Shown piece after piece: positions 23,682-31,860 of a stretch of 64,000 nt of DNA. The notes below the pieces were generated by a model, which had not been told where the DNA came from, searched no databases, and worked only from the letters and a program-made list of their open reading frames with translations. The stretch's first letter is position 1, and each line of letters opens with the position of its first letter. The translations under genes and the position numbers were made by a program. Origin of the DNA: Symbiodinium natans (taxonomy: Eukaryota; Sar; Dinophyceae; Suessiales; Symbiodiniaceae); assembly GCA_905221605.1 (NCBI GenBank), contig CAJNDS010002279.1, positions 515,586 to 579,585 of the forward strand. The letters run 5' to 3'.

Positions 23682-24114
23682 GTTTAGCTGAGGTCGGCCG
23701 TTCGGGCTAGCAGGGTTTAGGGTTTAGGGTTGGCAGAGTAACAGGGTTTAGGGTTTATAGGATTTAGGGTTTAGGGCTTAGGGTTTAGGGTTTAGGGTTT
23801 GGGGTTTAGGGTTTAGGGTTTAGGGTCTCCCAGAATTCCCTCCTCTTGGCGTCTAGGCCTGTAGCTAGGCGGGAGTTCTTCGATGCTGCCATATGATATG
23901 GAAGTCGTTCGAGGGTTTAGGGCCCTAAGCCCTTAGCCCGAAACCATGTTGACTCTAAACTCCTAAATTCCAAAAAAGTCCCAATCCCCCCCCCCCCCCC
24001 CCCCTCCCCCCAAAAAGCTGCCTGGTATTAACCCTAACCAAACCCTAAACCCAAACAAGGTCCCCAAACCCCCCCCCCTCCCCTCCCCCTCCCCCCATAA
24101 GCCCCCCTGGCACC

Positions 24115-24297
24115 AGGAATTTGGTCCCAACCCCCGCCACAAGCTTCGGGCACCAGGAATTTGGTCGGACCGTCAGCGGCGGCAGTGTCGGGCGAACACG
24201 AAGCAACCGCAGCCGCCAGCCGAGCATGACGCCTCAGCCGAGCCTCGGGCTGCTCGTCTGCGAAAAGACAAGCAGGAGGGTCAGACGTCATGTTAAG
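24115..24297 (+). CDS. Coding-looking island, frame unclear
   Basis: All three + frames are open. The most protein-like reads WSDRQRRQCRANTKQPQPPA then EHDASAEPRAARLRKDKQEG and ends at TAA. CACCAGGAATTTGGTC occurs twice, 45 bases apart. Confidence 0.35.
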
Positions 24298-24399
24298 AAT
24301 AAGCCCTAGAAGACCCTAAACCCTAAAAGGGAGGGTTTAGGGTTTAGGGTTCAGGGATAGTTGGAAGGGGAATGCCCAGGATGGGCTACTATGGGCCCG

Positions 24400-24489
24400 A
24401 AGGCTCTGGTGTAGTTCCTTTCTGGGTTAGTTATAGGGGGTTCTGGTTCTAGTATACTACCCCAAACATGGTACTACATAGGAGCCTCT
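24400..24489. mobile_element. MITE-like element, family 5
   Basis: GAAGGCTCTGGTGTAGTTCC / GGTACTACATAGGAGCCTC. Confidence 0.7.
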
Positions 24490-24964
24490 AGGTAGACACC
24501 CCGACTTTTTTTGTTAGTGGGATTGTTGGGTGCAACTGTAGAATCACGACCCAGAGTGGGCCCTTGTCCCCTTTTCAAGGTGTTAGTTTCCAAACAAGTC
24601 CCTTTAGACCAACAAGGGCACCCTTTTATTCCTAGGTTGCCCTTGGGTCTAGATAACGGCCCATCCTGGTATAAGAAAGCAACTGCCAACGAAGCCGAGG
24701 TCGGATCGAGGAGAGAAGGATCATCTCGTCAGATCCCGCTTGGCAGTGCCTTGGACATCAACGGCATATGGGTAGCTCTCGAAATGAGGGTATTTTTTGT
24801 TGGGCTTCCTTTCTATAAGGTGCCGTACTATAGGCAGGACCCCCCTAAACCCTAAACCCTAAACCCTAAACCCTAAACCCTAAACCCTAAACCTAATCCT
24901 AAATTGGAGTTCTTAGGTTGTTATCAACTTTCTTTGGGGTTAACGGGATGTTCACTCGGCTCAG

Positions 24965-25028
24965 GAGATCGAAGAAGCGCTGCGGCCCAGCTGAAGAGTG
25001 ATTGGCAGTCGGCACTTGCAGTACCTGG
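24965..25028 (+). CDS. Candidate exon
   Basis: GGCTCAG to CTGG|GTTTAGGG, 64 bases, phase 2 to 2: DRRSAAAQLKSDWQSALAVP. Confidence 0.45.
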
Positions 25029-25550
25029 GTTTAGGGTTTAGGGTTTAGGGCTTGGGGTTTAGGGTTTAGGGTTTAGGGTTTAGGGCGCCTATAAGTCGTA
25101 GGTAGCTTTCAACCATGACAGCCTGACCCCTGAAGCTTAAAAAAAAACCGTACCAGCAACAACTGCACTGTAAAAGGGGTTCGACTGGGTGTGCTTTTGC
25201 CAGTTGCATGCAGTCATGGGCAGACAGCTTGAGTTGCAATATCTTCCCAGTTGCAGGTGCCGGTAGCTAGCACAGATTAGATCAACCTCACTTTCCCGTG
25301 TATCCCAACCCGAAACTCCGAAACCCCGGAGAAAAAAAAAGAAACTTCCAAACCCCTAAAGCCCCCAAAGCCCTGAAGCCTTAGGGTTTGGGGTTTCGCG
25401 GGCGCCCCTAAACCTAAACCCTAAAGCCCTAAACCCTAAACCCTAAACCCTAAAACCCTAAACCCTAAACCCTAAACCCTCGCGGGCTTAGCGGGTTTAG
25501 CGGGTTTAGGCCCTCAACCCGAAAACCCCATAAGTCCTGCTGCCGGACAG

Positions 25551-25609
25551 GGCCAAGCTGAATCTTGACATCCAGCAGGCCGAGACCGAGGAGCCAGCTC
25601 AGTGGTTTC
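25551..25609 (+). CDS. Candidate exon
   Basis: CCGGACAG to TTTC|GTTTAATC, 59 bases: AKLNLDIQQAETEEPAQWF. Confidence 0.45.
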
Positions 25610-26069
25610 GTTTAATCCGAGCTCCTGTTTAATTGGGGGGGCCCCCCCCCCCCCCACAATAAGGAAGGCAGGGTTCCGCAATAGTTGGACCATGGCCCCG
25701 TATGGTTTCTCTATTAAAAAACAATAAGAACCCAAACGTCCCTGCAGAAGAAAAAAGCTTTCCGAAAGGCAGAGTTTCAACATTTGACAACCCCCCCCCC
25801 AAAAAAAAAAAAATATTTAAATGTGAGGGGTTTGGCCCATACGAAATCCATCGTAATGGAAAGTAGTCTTCCGGCGGGAATCCGGGCAAAAAAAATTTCT
25901 TTAAATATGGGGGGTTTAATTAAACAGGAGCTCGGATTAGGGTTCAGGGTTCAGGGTTCAGGGTTCAGGGTTTAGGGTTTAGGGTTTAGGGTTTAGGGTT
26001 TGATGATTGAGAGCTGGGATCTGGCTAGCCCCCCAAGCCCAGTTGCAAAAAAGGTTTTAGGGTTTAGGG

Positions 26070-26161
26070 TTGGGATGATCCCCCTTATACTAACAGTCCT
26101 TAATAGGATTCCCTACTATAATCCCTGCTAAGGACTGTTAGCATAAGGGGGAACATTCCAA
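26070..26161. mobile_element. MITE-like element, family 2
   Basis: Long stem: CCCCCTTATACTAACAGTCC pairs with GGACTGTTAGCATAAGGGGG. Confidence 0.8.
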
Positions 26162-26576
26162 GTTTAGGGTTCTTAGGGTTTCGGGTTTAGGATTTGGGTT
26201 TAGGGTGTAGGGTTTAGGGTTTGGGGTTTGGGGTTTAGGGTTTGGGTTTTAGAGTTGTTCGTGTTTTCTGGTTGTTGGGGCTTTTCCCCGATTATGTCGA
26301 CTCTATTGTACTAGATTTGTACAGTCTTAACCTGTCGTTTCCGAAAAGGCTGAGTCTTCTTCAGAAGCATACGTAAGTCTTCCTGGCAGCCTTGTGTTCC
26401 ACATCCTTCTGTGGGGTATTCGGCCGACCCTCGACCAATCTATCTGGCGAATGGCATGAACATCCGGGCAGGCTGGGGAATCGGGCTGCCCTAAGTCCGA
26501 AACCCTGAACCCTAAACCCTCAACCCTCAACCCTAAACCCTAGGACGCCCTCAACCTAAACCCTAGACAACACCAG

Positions 26577-26692
26577 GGCGCTGGGAATCTCGTGAGTAGC
26601 CCATCCCAACACAGGAGTCGACCTTGGCGTCCGAGGTTGATACCTTGGAGTGTCTCGCCTGCAAACAACCCGGTGTTTCGGGAACCCTTCAG
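26577..26692 (+). CDS. Candidate exon, two readings
   Basis: Open as one 116-base exon (GAGNLVSSPSQHRSRPWRPR). An alternative exon starts at 26615 (ESTLASEVDTLECLACKQPG) after GTGAGT...ACAG, but that intron would be only 23 bases. Confidence 0.35.
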
Positions 26693-27063
26693 GGGTTTCA
26701 GGGTTTAGGGGTTCGGGCACCCTTCAGGGGCTTCATTAAGGGCTTAGGGTTCAGGGTTTAGGGTCTGTGCCAGCTGACGCAACATGTCTGGGTTCAAAAG
26801 AAGGGTTTAGGGTTGAGGGTTGAGTACCTGAGGAGTTAGGGTTGAATCGGGTTTAGGGGTTGAGGGTTTGGGATGCATGCATATAATATATATCTATGTA
26901 TATACATATGTGTGTGTATCCAGACATGTAAACAAGTTGTGGTTCTCCGGGTGGTAAAGGCAAGCTGAAGCCCTCAACCCAACCAGCCCTTCTGTCTTCT
27001 TGTAGGGTTCATAAGGTTTCGAGTTTCGGGTTAAACCGTAAACCCGAAACCCGAAACCCGCAG

Positions 27064-27113
27064 CCAAGGCAACAGCGAGCCAGCCGGCGAACTGGGCTGC
27101 AGTGGGGCCACGG
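27064..27113 (+). CDS. Candidate exon
   Basis: ACCCGCAG to CGG|GTAGAA, phase 2 to 0: KATASQPANWAAVGPR. The frame stays open further (VEFEIRLRSP). Confidence 0.4.
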
Positions 27114-27416
27114 GTAGAATTTGAGATACGCTTGAGAAGCCCTTGCCCAAGCCCATAAGCCCCCGAGCCTTGGGTTTGCGGTTAGGGCGTTGCGCAGCTT
27201 CAGGGTGTGAGCAGGGGTTCTTCCGCTTAATTACCAATCTAGGAAATTTGCATACATCGCACTACCCACAAGAATCAAGTAAAACGATCCCCCCACAGCG
27301 AGACTTCAGCGATTAGATCGCCACTCCCCCGTCCCAATTATGTACTTCATCAGAACGGGAGGTTCAGGTAGTTTGCTTTCAACCCGAATTCCTAAATCCA
27401 AGCAACCCCTTTGCAG

Positions 27417-27470
27417 TCAAGGATAGAGAGGACTGCCTCCACGATTGCCGCAGTGGCTCAAACAGAAGAG
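27417..27470 (+). CDS. Candidate exon with GC donor
   Basis: CCTTTGCAG acceptor, GAAGAG|GCTGGC donor, 54 bases, phase 0: SRIERTASTIAAVAQTEE. Confidence 0.45.
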
Positions 27471-27704
27471 GCTGGCCCCTCAACCCTAAACCCGAAACCC
27501 TAACCCCTAAACCCTAAACCCATCCAGGGTTTAGGGTTCGAGTAGGGCAAACCTTAACCTAGGATGGGTTTAGTTTTTAGGGTGAGGGTTTCTGAGGATT
27601 TGGGGTGTAGGGTTTTCGGGTTTTAAGGCTTTCAGGTTGTTTTAGGGCTTTGGGCTTTTGGGGTTTCAGGGTTTCAGGGGTTCGGGTTTGAGTTTTGGCT
27701 GGAC

Positions 27705-28121
27705 AAGACTAAGCCCTAAGCCCTAAGCCCCAAGCCCCAAGCCCCAAGCCCCAAACCCCCGAAGCCCTGAGCCCTAAGCCCTAAGCCCTAAGCCTTAAGC
27801 CCTAAGCCCTAAGCCCTAAGCCCTAAGGCCTAAGGCCTAAGGCCTAAGCCCTAAACCCAAAGGCCTAAACGTTTAAGCGCTTAAGCAATAAGCCCTGAGC
27901 CCTCAGCCCTCACTGAGCCCTAAGCCCCAAGCCCTAAGCCCCAAGCCCCAAGCCCGAAGCCCTAAGCCCTAAGCCCTGAGCCCTGAGCCCCAAGCCCTAA
28001 GCCCTAAGCCCTAAGCCCTGAGCCCTAAGTTTTAAGCCCTAAGCCCTAAGCCCCAAGCCCTGAGCCCTAAGCCCTAAGCCCCAAGCCCTAAGCCCGAAGC
28101 CCTAAGCCCTAAGCCCTAAGC
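27705..28121. repeat. CCCTAAG heptamer array
   Basis: About 55 units in which the telomere-like A is changed to G (CCCTAAG, with CCCCAAG, CCCTGAG and CCCGAAG variants). The only long array of this variant in the window. Confidence 0.9.
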
Positions 28122-28501
28122 CCTTGCCGTGCCTGGGACACTGTAGGGAACTCTCCAGTCTCACGCGACCCTTTTGCCGGTGCCTTCCAAGGGCCTCTAA
28201 AGCCCTAAGCTCTTCAAGTGTAGTGTTCAGGGTTTAGGGGGTTTAGTGTTTAGGGTTTAGTGTTTAGGGTTTAGGGGGTTTGGGTTTAGGGTTGAGGGCT
28301 TGGGGTTTGGGGATTAGGGTTTAGGGTTTCGGGTGCAACGGTTTAGGGTTCAGGGTTTAGGGTTCAAGAGGGGTATGTAACCCAAGAATCTCACTCCCCA
28401 GAACTCCCTAGGCCTCCCTGAGCTCCCGATCCAGGAGTCCTGTTTAGGGTTTAGGGTTTAGGGTTTAGGGTTTAGGGTTTAGGGTTTAGGGTTTAGGGTT
28501 T

Positions 28502-28690
28502 AGGGACGTGTGAAAACCTGAACACCGCGAGAGAATCGGCTGAGATCTTGGAGGACGCCATCAGCCGGGCATCCGTCTGCTTGCCACAACAGCCACAGCA
28601 AGGGTCCCTGATCAAGCGAAGAGCAGAAGCCCAAGCTCTGCGCGGCTGTGGCCCGCCGATTTGCATGCTTGGGCGCGAGCTTTGTTCTTT
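28502..28690 (+). CDS. Coding-looking island left of the retrotransposon
   Basis: About 63 open codons between a TTTAGGG array and the CCCTAAA array that holds the retrotransposon: CENLNTARESAEILEDAISR then ASVCLPQQPQQ and RRAEAQALRGCGPPICMLGR. The flanking repeat order is reversed compared with most islands. Confidence 0.4.
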
Positions 28691-28732
28691 CCCTAAACCC
28701 TAAACCCTAAACCCTAAACCCTAAACCCTAAA

Positions 28733-28737
28733 CCCTA
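28733..28737. repeat. Left target-site duplication CCCTA
   Basis: CCCTA abuts the 5' LTR and matches CCCTA at 37415-37419. The target is a CCCTAAA array, so the exact length of the duplication is ambiguous. Confidence 0.65.
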
Positions 28738-29030
28738 TGCGGAGCTGCAATTGGTATTGTAGAAAGGAGTTAGTGTTGAGGGTTGGAAGGGTCAATGAAC
28801 CCGGAAATCTTATTTGGCTCAAGATGGCCCAGAGCCGTCCGCTTTTCGTTGAAAAGGTTGTGTCCGTGTGTTGGGTGTTGGGTCTTGTGGGAGGTAGTAG
28901 TCCCGACCCTTCTCCCTTAGCCTTTCCCTCTAGGGTGGGATTCCTTTCTTACTGGTTCGATCTGGGATATCCATATAGGCAACTGTTAAGGGTTGGTTTC
29001 TTTCCCTTTTCCCCTTCGGTTGCCCCCGTA
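28738..29030 (+). repeat. 5' long terminal repeat
   Basis: Begins TGCGGAGC and ends CCCCCGTA, so termini are TG...TA rather than the canonical TG...CA. It matches 37122-37414 at 292 of 293 positions. The primer-binding site follows with no gap. I recognise no TATA box; the only named signal is a spliced-leader-like stretch at 28801-28823. Confidence 0.96.
28801..28823 (+). promoter_or_regulatory. Spliced-leader-like sequence inside the 5' LTR
   Basis: The last 11 bases, TTTGGCTCAAG, equal the 3' end of the conserved 22-nt dinoflagellate spliced leader, and the stretch starts CCGG where the leader has CCGT. The middle differs and is 2 bases longer. The identical copy in the 3' LTR is at 37184-37206. 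It may be a leader captured from a trans-spliced transcript, or chance. Confidence 0.4.
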
Positions 29031-29050
29031 GGTTATGAGCCCAAATTAGG
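29031..29050 (+). other. Primer-binding site, half-tRNA type (initiator tRNA-Met anticodon arm)
   Basis: GGTTATGAGCCC begins at the first base after the 5' LTR. Its complement, GGGCTCATAACC, matches the anticodon stem-loop of initiator tRNA-Met (CAT anticodon) rather than a tRNA 3' end, which would give a TGG start. Drosophila copia and yeast Ty5 prime from an internal fragment of this tRNA, so a copia-like mechanism is inferred. Confidence 0.7.
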
Positions 29051-29097
29051 TTCCCTGCGGTTGAGTGTTGTTTTAAGATCTTTGGGATCAAGAAGCA

Positions 29098-31860
29098 ATG
29101 CCTTCTCCTAAGCGATGGCTCCAACCTGCCTCGGATGGTGGACAGAATGGTGGAGCTGGAAATGGTGCAGCTGAGTCTCTGGGTGGAAGATCGGTGCTGG
29201 AAGAGGTGATTCCTGGCGCTGAAGAACATCTGGAAGAAGCCTTGGTTGCGGAAAGCCCCAATGTGGGTATGAATCCCAATGTGGATATGGTTAGCAACGC
29301 TGAAGCTGAAGGACGTGCTGTCTCTGTATCGCCAAAGCCTGGTGAAAAAAGGAACTGGGACGCGACTGGTGGTATAGATCGTGAAATGGAGGTGACTGTT
29401 TTACGAGTGTTGCAAAAACACGGGTATCAGCCGTCGACTTCGACTTCGGGTCGAATGGTAGACCAAGGGTCTCAGACCGATCTGATTGGAGAAGTGCTGC
29501 AAGCGGCCAGGAGGCCTCTGAACAAGATCAAAAGGGATCCATCTTCGAGTTCCCAAGGTGGTGGAAGCGGTTACGAACAGAAGGGTGCGGACAGCTTTGA
29601 AGCTGCACCAGCTGCTGAATACGCCATGGGGGAGGAGGAGATCCTACAGATGGAGGCTGAAAGGTTGCGACAGTTGTCAGAAGAAGAGGACGAGATGCGT
29701 CAGGTCTCTGAAAGGGATGGTTTTCGGAAAGATGAGCATCTGATCCAAGCGTGTGATGGCACAATGTGGGAATGGCACCTCCATGAAGATGGGAGACAAT
29801 ATTATTACTGCCTGGATACGCAGGACAGCAAGTGGACATTGCCGGTTGTAGGTGAAAAGATGAAGAGTGACGAGGTGGTTGGGTCTCCTTCGGGCAATGA
29901 GCTGGAAATGGAGGCGGGAAACCGAGCAGACATCGCTGGAGCTCAACATCTGGATCGGGAAGGAATGGGAGCGCTTTCTGAGGGTGTGGCAGCGGTGGAA
30001 TCGGTAGGTCCAGAAGAAAAAATTCCCAATGTGGAGATCGGAACTGTGTCGGCTGCAGAAGAGCGAGTGGTGGATGTGGTACCTGTCGTTCAGGAAGGTG
30101 GTCCTGGAGATTCGGAAGACGGAGGGAAAAAGTTGTGTGTTGCGACTGAGGAGGTCTCTTCGTTTGGTGCCAAGATTCCTGCCACTCAAGGGGAAAAAGA
30201 AGCTTCTGGAATAGCTGGAGACACGGAAGATCTGAAAGATGAGGCCTGGAGCGCCAATGATGCGCGGGTCGATGCGCCAGATAGTACCTGGAGTGCGAAG
30301 GAAGCACGGGTTGAGGTGCATATGGTGTTACGTTCCACGGGCGACTGCAACAATGGGGCGCAGGTCTCCGCAGCAGCTGATGATGGAGGTTCACAGGTGG
30401 ACGCACTGGTGCAACCTGAAGTTAGCCGCGAGGAACGAAATAGCAAGGGCTACACCGGAGCCGATGAGGCAGCTGTGGTCAATGATGGTGGCAATTCTCC
30501 TTTGGAAACCATGGAACCGAAGGAGCCTGCGGTGGAAGAAAGTGTGCCTGCCGTGGATGATCAACTCAATCGCCCTGCAGTGGAAGAAAATTTGCCTGCT
30601 GCAGAAGGTGTGACAAAGGACTCCAATGATGGGTCCACTCCCATGAAGGGAGAAGTGTTGCCGTCTGGAAGTTCGCCGGAAGTCGACACCGAGCGAACTG
30701 CAGCAGATGAGGCAAAGCCTTTGGCGGAAAAAAAGGGAGGTCCTGAAATCCAGGAGCACAAAGGAGATGAGACTGTGGGACTCGTGGAGCAGGACGAGCA
30801 GTGTGACCCAAAGGTGAAGACAAAGGATGCGCCAGGAGCCGATGATACAGAGGTGGTTTCTGAAGAGCATGCAAAGAAAGTGCCCCGAGCGGGAGCCTTG
30901 GAATCACCTGGGAACCATTGCTATCAAGAGGGAGATGAGATCATGGGTCTAGTGCGCTGCATCAATGGGTATGGAGCCTTTTTGGACCATGGTGATATGA
31001 ATGTATTGATTCCTGCAGAAGGGAACAATACGTGTCAGTTCAGATTTGGTGATACTGTCAATGGAACAGTGAAACGAGTGGAAGATGATGGTACCATAAT
31101 CTTGGACACCTTTCTGGTTTTGGAAGAGGACGTGGAGGACTCTTCCTCGACGCTGCGGAAATGGAAACCCAGCGACTGGAGTACGTGGTGGACGGATTCA
31201 TGGTATGCTGGTCAATGGTACCAAGATTCCAACGGTCAATGGGACTGGAAACAGGAGGAAGAGCAATCTGATGAAGGGCTTATGGTACAGGAGTTATCCT
31301 CAGAAGAACGAGAGGAAAGGCAACTTTATGGAGAAAAGATCTACAAAGCTCTTCTTGAGAATGGAAACGAAGATGAGGCCTATGTTGGAAAAATTACTGG
31401 GATGCTGTTGGGTCGGCCGATGGAAGATTTACAGGAGTGTGTTGCAGATCATGCATTCCTCAATGCGGAAGCTCGGCGAGCGTATGGCATCTTGCAAAAT
31501 GATGGTTGGAAGCCTGATGGTACAGAAAGCACAGGCTTGGGAAAGTTAACCACTTTTTCCCGAAAACAGTACCACAACGCGCTTTTCGAACTGGCATGCA
31601 GAAAAAGGAGATTTACTCGACCAGTTGTGGGTGAAGCGGTGGCAACGGTGCTGAATCAAGGGGAAGATGAGTTTTGGAACGCGCTTTGGTTGGACACCAA
31701 GCTATTTTTGCAGGAGCTTGATGGTGCAGTGCAATCCATGAGCAAAAGGGAGAACAAGCCAATGGAAGCCTACATGGACCCTGACCAATACAAAAAGGCT
31801 CACATGACTCCACAGACTGTGTCACCTGGATACAGTAAACTGTGCAAGTTCTTCAATTAG
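29098..31860 (+). CDS. Retrotransposon polyprotein, N-terminal part (WW, S1, MLLE domains), ends at in-frame TAG
   Basis: 920 codons from the first ATG after the primer site. Residues 1-220 are acidic and disordered. A WW-like domain spans about 222-250 (W224, a GRQYYY strand, then KWTLP). Residues 260-600 are low complexity, Glu/Val/Ala rich. An S1-type RNA-binding fold follows at about 612-671 (GDEIMGLVRCINGYGAFLDH). Next is a Trp-rich patch near 685-715, then an MLLE/PABC domain at about 743-800 with its hallmark KITGMLL at 765-771; in poly(A)-binding protein this domain binds PAM2 peptides. The frame stops at TAG 31858-31860, between the first and second cysteines of a CCCH finger whose other ligands lie beyond the stop. 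The next 1,473 codons stay open in the same frame, so this is most likely one protein broken by a nonsense change or translated by readthrough. Domain calls are from motif reading. Confidence 0.85.
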   Translation: MPSPKRWLQPASDGGQNGGAGNGAAESLGGRSVLEEVIPGAEEHLEEALVAESPNVGMNPNVDMVSNAEAEGRAVSVSPKPGEKRNWDATGGIDREMEVTVLRVLQKHGYQPSTSTSGRMVDQGSQTDLIGEVLQAARRPLNKIKRDPSSSSQGGGSGYEQKGADSFEAAPAAEYAMGEEEILQMEAERLRQLSEEEDEMRQVSERDGFRKDEHLIQACDGTMWEWHLHEDGRQYYYCLDTQDSKWTLPVVGEKMKSDEVVGSPSGNELEMEAGNRADIAGAQHLDREGMGALSEGVAAVESVGPEEKIPNVEIGTVSAAEERVVDVVPVVQEGGPGDSEDGGKKLCVATEEVSSFGAKIPATQGEKEASGIAGDTEDLKDEAWSANDARVDAPDSTWSAKEARVEVHMVLRSTGDCNNGAQVSAAADDGGSQVDALVQPEVSREERNSKGYTGADEAAVVNDGGNSPLETMEPKEPAVEESVPAVDDQLNRPAVEENLPAAEGVTKDSNDGSTPMKGEVLPSGSSPEVDTERTAADEAKPLAEKKGGPEIQEHKGDETVGLVEQDEQCDPKVKTKDAPGADDTEVVSEEHAKKVPRAGALESPGNHCYQEGDEIMGLVRCINGYGAFLDHGDMNVLIPAEGNNTCQFRFGDTVNGTVKRVEDDGTIILDTFLVLEEDVEDSSSTLRKWKPSDWSTWWTDSWYAGQWYQDSNGQWDWKQEEEQSDEGLMVQELSSEEREERQLYGEKIYKALLENGNEDEAYVGKITGMLLGRPMEDLQECVADHAFLNAEARRAYGILQNDGWKPDGTESTGLGKLTTFSRKQYHNALFELACRKRRFTRPVVGEAVATVLNQGEDEFWNALWLDTKLFLQELDGAVQSMSKRENKPMEAYMDPDQYKKAHMTPQTVSPGYSKLCKFFN

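Noticed and set aside
26592-26614. 23-base intron GTGAGT...ACAG
   Set aside because: Too short for spliceosomal splicing; the surrounding sequence is open as one exon.
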